Below are positions 47,406 through 59,316 of a stretch of 64,000 nucleotides of DNA, in pieces. The translations under genes were made by a program, and so were the position numbers. Source of the DNA: Nigerium sp. (GTDB lineage: Bacteria > Actinomycetota > Actinomycetes > Propionibacteriales > Propionibacteriaceae); contig JADJTH010000001.1 in the NCBI GenBank assembly GCA_016711325.1, forward strand, positions 496,001 to 560,000, in the 5' to 3' direction. Under the pieces are notes generated by a model, which saw only the letters and a program-made list of their open reading frames with translations, made no database searches and was not told the DNA's origin. Every line of letters begins with the position of its first letter. Position 1 is the first letter of the stretch.

Positions 47406-47451
47406 GTGCGTGACGCACAGTAAAGCCGCATCGGCCCTTCCAGTGGAAGGG
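47406..47451 (-). promoter_or_regulatory. livK promoter with two palindromes
   Basis: TACTGT (minus strand, 47417-47422) is a plausible -10. GTGCG-TGA-CGCAC (47406-47418) overlaps its start side, and CCCTTCC-AGT-GGAAGGG (47435-47451) sits in the -35 region. Both are perfect inverted repeats placed where a repressor would act. Confidence 0.45.
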
Positions 47452-47517
47452 TCTCAGGTTCCTCGGCGGTCTCCTTTACCCAACTGTTGCATGGCCCGCT
47501 CGCTACCCGGACGGAGC

Positions 47518-47523
47518 TACGCT
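47518..47523 (+). promoter_or_regulatory. -10 box for leaderless PIG-L deacetylase transcript
   Basis: TACGCT lies six bases before the ATG at 47530. Confidence 0.5.
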
Positions 47524-47529
47524 GAGGCG

Positions 47530-48261
47530 ATGACAGCTGACCACGGCATCGCGCTCCTGCCCGACGACGGATTCACCCGCGTCCTGGCGGTCGTCGCCCA
47601 CCCCGATGACATGGAGTACGGCATGTCATCGGCCGTTCACCGCTGGACCAGCCGCGGCGTTGAGGTCGCCTACCTGCTGCTCACGTCGGGCGAGGCCGGA
47701 ATGCAGCGTCCGCCCGAGGTGGTCGGGCCGCTCCGGGCGGCCGAGCAGCGGGCGGCGTGCACCCAGGTGGGGGTGGAGCGCCTGACGATCCTGAACCATC
47801 CCGACGGGATGCTGATGCCGGCCCTCGCTCTGCGCCGCGACATCGCCCGCGAGATCCGCCGGTTCCGGCCCGACGTGGTGGTGACCATGTCCTGGGCCGT
47901 CGAGGCGCCCTGGGGCCTCAATCAGGCCGACCACCGCGCCGCGGGGATTTCGGTGCTGGACGCGTGCCGCGACGCCGACAACACGTGGGTGTTTCCCGAA
48001 CTGGCCGCCGGCGAAGGTCTCGAGAAATGGGGGCCGACCTGGCTGCTGGTCGGCGGCGATGATCGTCCGACCCACGCCATCGAGGTGTCGGACGCCGACA
48101 TCGCGGCGGCGGTGGCGTCCCTGAGCGCCCACCGGGCCTACCTCGCCGACCTCCCCTGGCACCCGGCACCCTCGGAGTTCCTACCCGCCATGCTTGCCGA
48201 GGGCGGCGGCGCGGCCGGCGTCGACCACGCCGTGCTGGTGCGCGCGCACCGGTTGCACTGA
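47530..48261 (+). CDS. PIG-L family deacetylase
   Basis: 243 residues. The zinc motif AHPDDMEYG is near residue 25, with a second His-bearing segment NQADHRAAG. The family includes MshB and Mca of the mycothiol pathway, which fits the organism. However, the length and TSGEAGMQRPPE region do not let me choose between a mycothiol enzyme and a generic GlcNAc deacetylase. It is divergent from livK and convergent with the Nudix gene, with its own leaderless promoter. Confidence 0.82.
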   Translation: MTADHGIALLPDDGFTRVLAVVAHPDDMEYGMSSAVHRWTSRGVEVAYLLLTSGEAGMQRPPEVVGPLRAAEQRAACTQVGVERLTILNHPDGMLMPALALRRDIAREIRRFRPDVVVTMSWAVEAPWGLNQADHRAAGISVLDACRDADNTWVFPELAAGEGLEKWGPTWLLVGGDDRPTHAIEVSDADIAAAVASLSAHRAYLADLPWHPAPSEFLPAMLAEGGGAAGVDHAVLVRAHRLH

Positions 48262-48273
48262 GCGCGGGGTCGC

Positions 48274-48777
48274 TCAGGCGTCCGGCATGGGGCCGAGCCC
48301 GCATTCGGGCGTATCGGCCAGCAGGACGCCCATCATGCGGGCGTGCTCGGCGTCGAGTTGCGGGAACTCCCCCTCGGCGAAGAACGCCGCCGCGGTGTTC
48401 TCGCCGTCGAGCGGATGCGGGTCGCCGCCGATCCACCGGCACCGGAAGACGTGGTTGATGTACTGAGTCTGGTCGCCGTTGTCGTAGACGATCAGGTCGG
48501 TGACGTCCTGCCAGACCAGGCGTTCGACCTCGATGCGGACGCCCGCCTCCTCCGCGGCCTCGCGGACGGCGGCCTGCGCGGGGTGCTCTCCCGGATCGAC
48601 GATGCCGGTGACGACCGACCAGCCGCCGGTGTCGGCGCGGCGGACGAAGAGCCATTCCGTGCGGCCGTCCCCCGTGCCGCGGTGGATGCCCGCCGCCGAG
48701 CCGGAAAGCCACAACGGCATGGTTCCGATGTGCGTGCGCAGGTCGCGGATGAAGTCGGGGATGGCGATGAGGAGCAC
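48274..48777 (-). CDS. Nudix hydrolase
   Basis: About 167 residues from GTG 48777. The Nudix box runs GIVDPGEHPAQAAVREAAEEAGV and is fully conserved. The N-terminal IPDFIRDLR matches actinobacterial Nudix proteins that usually begin just before it. The frame is open to an ATG at 48825, but that ATG overlaps the 3'-CCA end of the tRNA gene, so the shorter start is preferred, though its ribosome-binding site is weak. The nucleotide substrate is unknown. Confidence 0.8.
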   Translation of the reverse strand: MLLIAIPDFIRDLRTHIGTMPLWLSGSAAGIHRGTGDGRTEWLFVRRADTGGWSVVTGIVDPGEHPAQAAVREAAEEAGVRIEVERLVWQDVTDLIVYDNGDQTQYINHVFRCRWIGGDPHPLDGENTAAAFFAEGEFPQLDAEHARMMGVLLADTPECGLGPMPDA

Positions 48778-48824
48778 CTCGCGTTCGGGACGACCGCCGT
48801 GGCCGTCGACGACCGACCACGACA

Positions 48825-48900
48825 TGGAGCCACCTTGGGGAATCGAACCCCAGACCTACGCATTACGAGTGCGTCGCTCTGCCATCTGAGCTAAGGTGGC
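48825..48900 (-). tRNA. tRNA-Thr (anticodon CGU)
   Basis: On the minus strand the acceptor GCCACCT/AGGTGGC, D stem GCTC/GAGC, anticodon stem ACGCA/TGCGT with loop CTCGTAA, and T stem TGGGG/CCCCA all pair. The anticodon is CGT, reading ACG. The 3' CCA is encoded. A TACAGT -10 lies at 48925-48930. No integrase or attachment-site repeat is seen nearby. Confidence 0.96.
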
Positions 48901-48924
48901 GCGGCCCTCGCGGGCCGGGGCACA

Positions 48925-48930
48925 ACTGTA
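48925..48930 (-). promoter_or_regulatory. -10 box for tRNA-Thr
   Basis: TACAGT on the minus strand lies 24 bases before the first base of the mature tRNA. Confidence 0.4.
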
Positions 48931-49002
48931 GCAACGCCGGGGCGCGAGGGTGAAACCGGCGGTCGGCGTGACCGTCGCCGCCGCCCCGACGGTGCGGTCG
49001 GC

Positions 49003-49848
49003 TCAGCGCCCGGTACGCTCCGCGCGCTCCGCGGCTCTACGGGCGGAGATTCCGCGGTCGATCGACCAACCGCCGGCGCCCACGAAGAAGAACATCACAC
49101 CCACCGCCGCGAGCAGCAGCTCGAGTTCGCCGAGGAAGCCCGCCTGGCCGGGGGTGAAGATCGTCCAAGGCCCCCACAGCACGAATCCGAGCGCGCCGCC
49201 CGCGATGAGCGCGACACCCAGGCCGGCGACGCGGGTGAGCGCGCCGAAGAGCAGGGCCATCGCGACCAGCACCTCGGCGGCGCCGACGACGATGGCCACG
49301 ATCTCGGGCGAGGGCAGGATCGTCGTCGACACCAGGGCGGCCGTGCCCGGCAGGTCGAGGAGCTTCTGGATGCCGCGGTAGCCGATGATGCCCGCCACGA
49401 CCACGCGCAGCAGGAAGAGCCCCAGCGACCCGGCGAACTTGTCGGTGCTGCGCTGGACGACGGTCACCGTCTCGGTGACCACCTGCGGGGCGGCGATGTG
49501 GGCCTGCGGGGCGAGGGGCGCGCTGATCTGCTGCTGGTGGGCGAGCGCCGGGTCGGGCGCCACCTGCGGGGCGAGTGCCGTCAGCCGTGCCTCACGGCGG
49601 GCCTGGCGCTCGGCGACCAGCCGGTCGTGCTCGGCGCTCACCTCGGCGGAGACCGCCGGTGCGGTGAGGCTTTGCGCCCACTCCATGGCCGCCGCCTCCT
49701 GGACGGACGCGTCGGCGCCGCGCTCGTCGACCCGGGCGAGCTCCTCGTGGGCACCGGGCCGCCCGTCGTCCAGATCGTGCCGGCGCTCGGCGTCCGGTGC
49801 GGGAGTCTGATCCGCAGACGCGGTCTCGTCATTGCGGTCGTCGACCAT
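49003..49848 (-). CDS. DoxX-family membrane protein with charged N-terminal domain
   Basis: 281 residues. The first ~125 are acidic/Ala-rich and predicted disordered. Four membrane helices follow from about residue 135 (GLFLLRVVVAGIIGYRGIQKLL), matching the DoxX fold. DoxX proteins act in membrane-associated redox or detoxification complexes in some bacteria, but none of that is visible here. The start is ATG 49848 with AAGGAC upstream. The conserved helices leave little doubt about the family, though the function is open. Confidence 0.8.
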   Translation of the reverse strand: MVDDRNDETASADQTPAPDAERRHDLDDGRPGAHEELARVDERGADASVQEAAAMEWAQSLTAPAVSAEVSAEHDRLVAERQARREARLTALAPQVAPDPALAHQQQISAPLAPQAHIAAPQVVTETVTVVQRSTDKFAGSLGLFLLRVVVAGIIGYRGIQKLLDLPGTAALVSTTILPSPEIVAIVVGAAEVLVAMALLFGALTRVAGLGVALIAGGALGFVLWGPWTIFTPGQAGFLGELELLLAAVGVMFFFVGAGGWSIDRGISARRAAERAERTGR

Positions 49849-49942
49849 GAGGAAGTCCTTTGCTCGAAGGCGAGTGGTCACACCCCATCGTTCCAAACCG
49901 CGAGGCAGATCCCTCGCAACGACACGGCTCGGCCGCGATCCG

Positions 49943-51104
49943 CTAGGCGGTGTGCAGACTGATCATCAGCGACTCCATCGCGAGCTGCGGCGCGACGTTG
50001 AACTCCAGCGCCTGTCGGCAGGCGAGGATCGCGTCGAGACTGGCGATGGTCTGCTCGGGGCGCGTGCGCCGCGCGACGGCGTCCAGTTGGTCGGTCAGAT
50101 CGGCGTTGAGGAGGCGAGCGGAAGCACCGGTCTGCAGCGCGAACACGTCGCGGTAATACCCGGTGAACTCGGTGAGCACCCGGTCGAGGGCATCGCGCTG
50201 GAAGCGCTTGGCGCGCGCCTTCTGCTGGTCGTCCAGATCGCGCAGGGCCGCCTGCGCGTGCCGCGGACGGGCACCCTTCGCGCCGGTGCCCAGCGCCTGC
50301 GACAAGGCCTCCTTCTCGCGAACGTCGAGGTCGGCCGTCGTGGCGGACGCCTCGTCGGACGCCGCGCTCACCACGTCGGCGGCCGCCTTCAAGCAGGCAC
50401 CCAGCGTCGACAGCCGGGCGGGAATGCCGAGGATCTCGGCCCTGCGGCGGCGCGCGTCTTCGTTGCGGGCGATCGCGCGGGCCCGCCCAATGTGCCCCCT
50501 GCGCCACCCGGGCGGCGTGGCCGGCCATGTCGCCGGGGACACCGTCGCGTTCGACCAGCAACCGAGCGATGGCGGCCTCGCTGGGCGTGGCCAGCTCGAC
50601 GCGCCGGCACCGGGAGCGGATCGTCACGATCACGTCGTCGGCGGTGGGCGCGCACAGCATCCACACGGTAGGCGCCGCCGGCTCCTCGATCGCCTTGAGC
50701 AGCGCGTCGGCGCCCCGCTCGGTGACCCGGTCGGCGTCTTCGACGACCAGCACCTGGCGCGGCCCCGACGTCGGGCGCATGGCGGCGCGGCGCACGAGCT
50801 CGCGCACCTCGTCGACGCCGATGGACAACTGCTCGGTGCGCACCAGCGTCACGTCGGGATGCGCCCCCGACAGCGACGTGCGGCACACCTGGCAGGCGCC
50901 GCAACCGCCGTCGGGGCATTGCAGCGCCGCCGCGAACGCCTTGGCCGCGTTCGAGCGCCCGGAGCCCGGCGGCCCGGTGATGAGCCAGGCGTGCGTCATG
51001 GCGTGCGACTCGCCGGCGACGGCGCGGCGCAGCACGCCGACGGCGTGGTGCTGGCCCACGAGTTCGGCCCACACACCCTGGCCGACCGGCGGAGAGGTCT
51101 TCAT
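49943..51104 (-). pseudogene. holB: DNA polymerase III delta' subunit, frameshifted as read
   Basis: The clamp-loader subunit. From ATG 51104 the frame runs through HAWLITGPPGSGRSNAAKAF (P-loop), the zinc finger CPDGGCGACQVCR, VLVVEDADR and LLKAIEEP. It then loses register near a run of five C (50495-50499). The correct continuation (GHIGRARAIARNEDARRRRAEIL) is in the next frame and runs to 49943. Removing one C would give an intact ~386-residue protein. The gene is normally essential, so a sequencing error is likelier than a real pseudogene. The ATG overlaps the tmk stop. Confidence 0.85.
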
Positions 51105-51754
51105 GGGATCAGTCTGCCCGGCGCGTCCGCCCTTTCGTCCAGCAGGGTGGCGACGCGCGACCGGATCGCCTCGTGCAGCGCCGCGACCGGCTCGCGCGCC
51201 GGCAGGACGAGGTAGCGCTCGGGGGCGGCGGCGGCCAGGCCGAGGAAGCCCTGCCGGACGCGGGCGTGGAATTCCGTGCCGGCGGCCTCGATGCGGTCGT
51301 GCTCGCCGGCCCGCCTCGCGGACGCCAGCGCCGCAACCGGGTCGAGGTCGAGCAGAACGGTCAGGTCGGGGACCAGCCCCCCCGTGGCCCACGCGTTGAT
51401 CTGGGCGACGGACGCGGCGTCCAGCACTCGGCCCGCCCCCTGGTAGGCGAGGGTCGAATCGACGTAGCGGTCGCACACGACGACCGCGCCGCGGTCGAGG
51501 GCGGGCCGGATCAGCTCGTGCACGTGCTGGGCGCGGTCGGCGGCGAACAGCAGCGCCTCCGCCTTCGGTCCGAGGCCGGCCGTTGCCGGGCTGAGCAGGA
51601 TCGCCCGGATGCGGGCGTTCACCTCGCCGTCGCCGGGCTCGAAGGTGCGCACCACCTCGCGTCCGCGCGCAGCCAGCCACGCGGCAAGCAGACCGGCCTG
51701 CGTCGACTTGCCGACGCCGTCGCCTCCCTCGAACACCACGAAAGTACCCCGCAC
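51101..51754 (-). CDS. tmk: Thymidylate kinase
   Basis: 217 residues from GTG 51754. The P-loop is FEGGDGVGKST, the DR motif is VVCDRYVDSTLAYQG, and VLLDLDPVAALASARRAG follows. It phosphorylates dTMP. A GTG at 51763 is in frame, but TAAGGT ends seven bases before 51754, favouring the shorter start. The stop overlaps the holB ATG (ATGA). In M. tuberculosis topA lies near holB, whereas here a divergent catalase gene separates them. Confidence 0.94.
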   Translation of the reverse strand: MRGTFVVFEGGDGVGKSTQAGLLAAWLAARGREVVRTFEPGDGEVNARIRAILLSPATAGLGPKAEALLFAADRAQHVHELIRPALDRGAVVVCDRYVDSTLAYQGAGRVLDAASVAQINAWATGGLVPDLTVLLDLDPVAALASARRAGEHDRIEAAGTEFHARVRQGFLGLAAAAPERYLVLPAREPVAALHEAIRSRVATLLDERADAPGRLIP

Positions 51755-51761
51755 GATGCTC

Positions 51762-51767
51762 ACCTTA
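51762..51767 (-). promoter_or_regulatory. -10 box for leaderless tmk-holB transcript
   Basis: TAAGGT on the minus strand lies seven bases before GTG 51754. Confidence 0.5.
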
Positions 51768-51868
51768 AGCGGCGCCGGCTCGCCACCCCGAACCGGATGC
51801 GCGCCGCACCGCCATTCGGGGCGGGTGCCCGGAGGGTGCGCCGGGCAATTCGGTGAACGTTCTGTCGG

Positions 51869-51887
51869 GTTATTCCTCCTTGATAAC
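51869..51887. promoter_or_regulatory. Possible operator between tmk and catalase
   Basis: GTTAT and ATAAC flank nine bases in the divergent tmk/catalase gap. The match is short, so this is only a candidate for a peroxide-responsive regulator site. Confidence 0.25.
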
Positions 51888-52021
51888 GGGACATCTGCGG
51901 AGGAAATCGTGGGGGCGCCCGGGTACGGTGGACACGGAGGTCGCCCGCTCGGGCACGCGCACCGACGCCGTGCACACGGGTGACGACAATCCGTTTCGAC
52001 TCGCACGGAAGGACCTGTTCC

Positions 52022-53474
52022 ATGACCCATTCCCAGACGGCCGGCGGCGCTCCAGTCGAGAGCGACGAGCACTCGCTCACGGTCGGCCCCGATGGCCCCG
52101 TCGTCCTCCACGACGTGCACCTCGTCGAGACCCTCGCGCACTTCAACCGCGAGAACGTCGTCGAGCGGCGTCCCCACGCGAAGGGCTCGGGCGCGTTCGG
52201 CACGTTCACCGTCACCGACGACGTGTCGGCCTACACGAAGGCGGCGGTGTTCCAGCCCGGCGCGGTGACCCGCGTCCTCCACCGCCTCTCCACGGTGGCC
52301 GGCGAGCTGGGCTCCCCCGACACGTGGCGCGACGTGCGCGGCTTCTCGCTGCGCTTCTACACCACCGAGGGCAACTACGACATGGTCGGCAACAACACGC
52401 CGGTCTTCTTCCTGCGCGATCCGCTGAAGTTCCCGCACTTCATCCGCTCGCAGAAGCGCCTCGCCGCCAACGGCCTGCGCGACAACACCATGCAGTGGGA
52501 CTTCTGGACGCTCTCGCCCGAGAGCGCCCACCAGGTCACCTACCTCATGGGCGACCGCGGCCTGCCGCGCACCTGGCGCCACATGAACGGCTACAGCTCG
52601 CACACGTACCAGTGGGTCAACGACGCGGGCGAACGCTTCTGGGTGAAATACCACTTCCACACCCAGCAGGGCATGGAGTTCTTCAGCAACGCCGAGGCGG
52701 CCCAGATGGCCGGCGACGACGCCGACTTCCACCGCCGCGACCTGTGGGAGGCCATCGAGGCGTGGCGAGTTCCCCAAGTGGACGCTGTCGATGCAGATCA
52801 TGCCGTACGAGGACGCGAAGACCTACCGGCTCAACCCGTTCGACCTCACCAAGACGTGGCCGAAGGCGGACTACCCGCTGGTCCGGGTCGGCGTGCTGGA
52901 GCTCAACGAGAACCCGGCCAACTTCTTCGCCGAGATCGAGCAGGCCGCGTTCTCGCCGTCGAATCTGGTCCCCGGCATCGGACTGTCCCCCGACAAGATG
53001 CTGCTCGGCCGCGTGTTCGCCTACCCGGACGCCCAGCGGTACCGCATCGGCAGCAACTTCCATCAGCTGCCGGTCAACCAGCCGCAGGGCATCGAAGGCG
53101 GGCAGGCGACGAACCAGTGGATGTTCGACGGCAACATGACCTACCACCACTCGGGCCGCGCCCCGGTGTACGCGCCGAACTCGTTCGGCCGCGAGTCGTC
53201 GAACTGGCAGGGCCAGCCGGCCGAGGGCTGGGAGTCGGACGGCGAGATGGTGCGGCAGGCCTACACGCTGCGCGCCGATGACGACGACTTCGGCCAGGCC
53301 GGCATCCTGGTGCGCGAGGTCTTCGACGACGCTCAGCGCGACCGTCTGGTCGAGACCGTCACCGGTGCGCTCGGCGGCGTGACCGGCGAGGTCCTCGAGC
53401 GGGCGATCTGGTACTGGACGTCGATCGACGAGGGCGTGGGTTCGCGGATCGCCGCGAACGTCCGCAACCGCTGA
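52022..53474 (+). pseudogene. Heme catalase (small-subunit type), frameshifted as read
   Basis: The start is ATG 52022 with GGAAGGAC upstream. Distal heme residues are in RRPHAKGSGAFG, and GNYDMVGNNTPVFFLRDP and FWTLSPESAHQVTYLMGDRG follow. The frame breaks at an extra T near 52763, where EAIEAGEFPKW is expected. The downstream part carries the proximal Tyr in RVFAYPDAQRYR and runs to 53474. Removing one T restores a ~483-residue clade-3 catalase. It faces away from tmk and towards topA, and is flanked by a strong terminator. Confidence 0.85.
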
Positions 53475-53486
53475 CCCAAGCGAGAG

Positions 53487-53520
53487 CGGGGCCGGGCCTG
53501 ATCAGGCCTGGCCCCGTTTC
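53487..53520 (+). terminator. Rho-independent terminator of catalase
   Basis: A stem of CGGGGCC...GGCCCCG, interrupted by one mismatch and closed by a TGATCA loop region, is followed by TTTC. It starts 12 bases after the catalase stop and is the clearest terminator in the window. The rest of the gap to 53694 shows nothing recognisable. Confidence 0.75.
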
Positions 53521-53694
53521 GTGGTGCGGGTCGCGCGGCGCACGCCGCCCCGTCGTAAACGAGCCCGCGGGCCGTAGAAGGCGCGGGTCGCGGCCCGTTG
53601 CCCGTTGCCCGGGCGACGACACCAACCCGAGGCCACCACACCCCGGGGACGACCTCACGGTGTCACCGTCGCGCCCCCGTCGAGCACTCACCTG

Positions 53695-56430
<2,736 letters not shown>

Positions 56431-56541
56431 GATCTGCTTCCTGCTGGTTGGCGCCGTCGTCGCTCCTCGACGACCGGACGAGACGGGATGCTAGCGCCTC
56501 CCGGCAAACCGGGCAGACCTGGCTGCCCTTGCCACCCGCCC

Positions 56542-56547
56542 TAGACT
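56542..56547 (+). promoter_or_regulatory. -10 box for leaderless protease transcript
   Basis: TAGACT lies six bases before GTG 56554. Confidence 0.5.
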
Positions 56548-56553
56548 TGCCGC

Positions 56554-57704
56554 GTGACTGCGCCTTGGCCTCCTCCGAGCCCGCTCCGGCCGGTGTCGCG
56601 CCCACCGTCCCTGACCGCGATCGTGATCGCGGTCGTGATCGCGATGCTCGCCCAGGCCGGCACCTTCGTGACGTTGCGCGTCGCCCTCGCCAGCACGTGG
56701 GGCGAGATGTCCCCCCTGCCCGGGCCGTCGATCCTGGCGCCCGCAGAGTCGGCCTCCCCCCACCGGTCCGCCGGCCCCGGACTGGGCCAGTCGGTCGGCC
56801 CTGTCGAGCTGACCGCCGGCATGACCCGCGGCGTGGTGCTGATCCAGGGCATGACCCCCGCCGACGCCGTGGCAGGCACGGGCATGATCATCTCGCACGA
56901 CGGCTACGTGGTCACGAACTATCACGTGGTCCGCTCGACCGAGACGGTCACGGTGATCGTCGCCGACACCGGACGACGGATCACCGCAGAGATGGTAGGC
57001 CGCGACGCCACCAAGGACGTCGCCGTGCTGAAGCTGCCCGGCGTCAAGAACCTTCCCACGGTAACCCTCGACGGCGACGATGTGGCGGTCGGCGACGTCG
57101 TCGTGGCGGCAGGAAACGCGAACGGCCAGGGTTACGTGTCGGCCCATCGCGGCAGCGTGCAGGGGCTCGGGCGCTCGATCAACGTGAAGGGCGCCACGGA
57201 GCAGGATCCGCCGCAGCGGCTCGAGGGCCTGATCGAGACCAACGCCCCGCGTGGCCCGGCGACTCGGGCGGGCCGATGTTCGACGCCGAGACGGAGGTGC
57301 TGGGCATGACGACGGCCGGGAGCGACGAGGAGCAGGACGATCGGCGCGTCTACGCCGTGCCGATCGACGAGGCGATGGCGGTCGTGCGCCAGATTCTCGC
57401 CGGCGACGAGTCCGGCACGGTCGTGATCGGGCCCAAGGCCTACCTTGGCGTGATCCTCGCCGTCGACGACTCTTCGGCCGTCACCGTGTCGCGGGTCGAG
57501 GGGAATGCCCCCGCCGCCAAGGCGGGCGTGCGCGCCGGCGACACCATCACCGCGGTGGACGGTCAGCGGGTGCGCTCGCGCGGCGAACTGTCGACGGTGC
57601 TGGACGGGATCCAGCCGGGCAGCACGGTCGCCCTCGAATGGACGACATCGGGCGGGGCCAAACGCTCCGCACCGGTGACGGTGACCGCGGCGCCGCTGAA
57701 CTGA
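56554..57704 (+). pseudogene. HtrA-like serine protease with PDZ domain, frameshifted as read
   Basis: From GTG 56554: one N-terminal membrane helix (TAIVIAVVIAMLAQAGTFV), then a trypsin-like domain with His in TNYHVV and Asp in KDVAVLKLPG. After IETNAP (about 57240-57250) the frame is lost. The catalytic Ser in PGDSGGPMF and the PDZ domain (AYLGVILAVDDSS, AGVRAGDTITAVDG) lie in another frame to 57704. One missing base near 57250-57260 would restore ~383 residues. It would act outside the membrane in protein quality control. It is divergent from topA. Confidence 0.8.
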
Positions 57705-57781
57705 TCTCGGATCACACCGGACGCGTCGGTGAATCACGTCGCTCGGCGCCAGGCTCGTCGCCTGACGTCTCCTCCGGTGGG

Positions 57782-59269
57782 TCAGGGATCCGCGGCGAGG
57801 TATCCGTCGCGGATCAACTCCCGCAGACGCACGGCGATCTCGGACGCCAGCGCCGCGGCGTCCACCTCCAGCAGGCCGGCGACGGCGGCGATCAACGCGC
57901 TCGCGGGCAGGTCGCCGTCGCAGGCGCCCAGCACCGCAGCGAGGGCGGTGTCGACTTCGACCGCCCGGCCGAAGCCGTAGCGCTGCCGCAGGACGAGGTG
58001 CTCGGGATCGGCGGCACCGGGGCGTCCGATCGTCTCGGCGTCGACCCTCGGGTCAAGCCGCCAGGCCTGTCCGAGCAGCGCGGCGTCCGCGACCGCCGCC
58101 CGGTCGGCGTCCCGCTGGTGGGCGGCGAACGCGTCACCGACCGGCTGGACGACGGCGTGCGGCCACTCCTCGATGCGGACGTCCGGGGTGGTCCGCTCGG
58201 CGCGGTGGAGCGCGATCCAGCCCATGCCGACGCCCGTGATGCCGAGGCCGTCGAAGTAGTCGGCCCAGGCGCGATAGCGGGGCAGATAGTCGACGGTGCC
58301 CGGCAACCCGGCGTCCGCGAGCCACATTTCGATGTACTCGTAGGCGTCGAAGTGTTCGCGCTGCAGCACGAGGGCGTCGCAGCCGGTGGGCGCGATCCAA
58401 CCGCGGAGGCGTTCGGTCCACGGCTCGTCGTCGGTGATCGCCCAGTTGCCGAGGACCTGGAGGGTGCCGTCGGGCGCGAGGTGGGCCGCCCCCTCGACCA
58501 CGACGCGGCGGACGAGATCGTCGGCGGTGAACCTGCCCTCGCGGTAGACGAGACGTTCGCCGTCCGGCGGGCTCATCACGTACGGCGGGTTGGTGACGAT
58601 CAGGTCGAACGCCTCCCCGACGACGGGCTCGTAGAGCGAGCCAGTGCGTAGGTCGAGGTCGAGGCCGTTGAGACCGGCGGTGAGTCGCGCCATCGCGATG
58701 GCGCGTGGGTTCAGGTCGGTGGCGACGACGGCGTCCGCGTGCTGGGCGAGCAGCAGGCTCTGGATGCCGCAGCCGGTGCCGAGGTCGAGCGCGCGTCCGG
58801 CGGGGCGGCGGACAGTCATCCGGCTCAGCGTGGTGGACGCCGGGGAGGCGCCGAGCACGTAGTCGGGTCGGGAACGGCCGAGCCGTCCGTCGAGGTTGGG
58901 GATCAGGTCGTTGGCGATCCAGCCGTCGAAGCTCACGGCGGCGCCGTCGGCGGCGTAGGGCCGGATCTCGATCCCGGCGCGGATGCCGTCGGCGTCCGCG
59001 GCGACGATGCCCGCGGCGAGCAGCGGCTCCGGGTCGCCGAGGGCGGCGCGTGCGGCGGCGTCCGGGACGGTCTGCTGCAGCAGGAACAGCCTGGCGAGCG
59101 TGGCTTGCGGGTCGGTATCGGTACCGAGGGCACGCGCGGCGGCGACGGTGGTGTTGCGCGCGAGCGCGGCGGTCGACTCGGGGCCGATTCTGTCGGTGAC
59201 GGCGCCTAGGGTGTAGCCGACGCTTCGTAAGCGTTCGGCGAGACGTTCGGCATGGGCGCGGCTCAGCAT
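57782..59269 (-). CDS. N5-glutamine/RlmG-type methyltransferase
   Basis: 495 residues. The SAM-binding motif is ALDLGTGCGIQSLLLA, then VATDLNPRAIAMARL and the catalytic IVTNPPYVMS. The N-terminal ~150 residues and the C-terminal ~170 residues are extra domains seen in actinobacterial members of this family. The NPPY motif fits methylation of a glutamine side chain or a base amino group, but the substrate is unknown. The ATG at 59269 is divergent from the amidohydrolase. Confidence 0.85.
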   Translation of the reverse strand: MLSRAHAERLAERLRSVGYTLGAVTDRIGPESTAALARNTTVAAARALGTDTDPQATLARLFLLQQTVPDAAARAALGDPEPLLAAGIVAADADGIRAGIEIRPYAADGAAVSFDGWIANDLIPNLDGRLGRSRPDYVLGASPASTTLSRMTVRRPAGRALDLGTGCGIQSLLLAQHADAVVATDLNPRAIAMARLTAGLNGLDLDLRTGSLYEPVVGEAFDLIVTNPPYVMSPPDGERLVYREGRFTADDLVRRVVVEGAAHLAPDGTLQVLGNWAITDDEPWTERLRGWIAPTGCDALVLQREHFDAYEYIEMWLADAGLPGTVDYLPRYRAWADYFDGLGITGVGMGWIALHRAERTTPDVRIEEWPHAVVQPVGDAFAAHQRDADRAAVADAALLGQAWRLDPRVDAETIGRPGAADPEHLVLRQRYGFGRAVEVDTALAAVLGACDGDLPASALIAAVAGLLEVDAAALASEIAVRLRELIRDGYLAADP

Positions 59270-59316
59270 GGTGGCAAGCCTGTCACGAGCGGCGACCCAG
59301 AGGTGAGGAGGACGAC

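Noticed and set aside
47359..47529. Riboswitch or T-box ahead of livK
   Set aside because: Only short DNA palindromes over the promoter are visible, with no conserved aptamer, specifier loop or terminator/antiterminator pair.
48825..49002. Integrated element at the tRNA-Thr
   Set aside because: No integrase, no repeated tRNA 3' end and no composition change on either side.
50495..50499. Programmed ribosomal frameshifting in holB
   Set aside because: No downstream stem-loop or A-rich slippery site like that of dnaX is seen, and two more frameshifts lie nearby, so error is the simpler reading.
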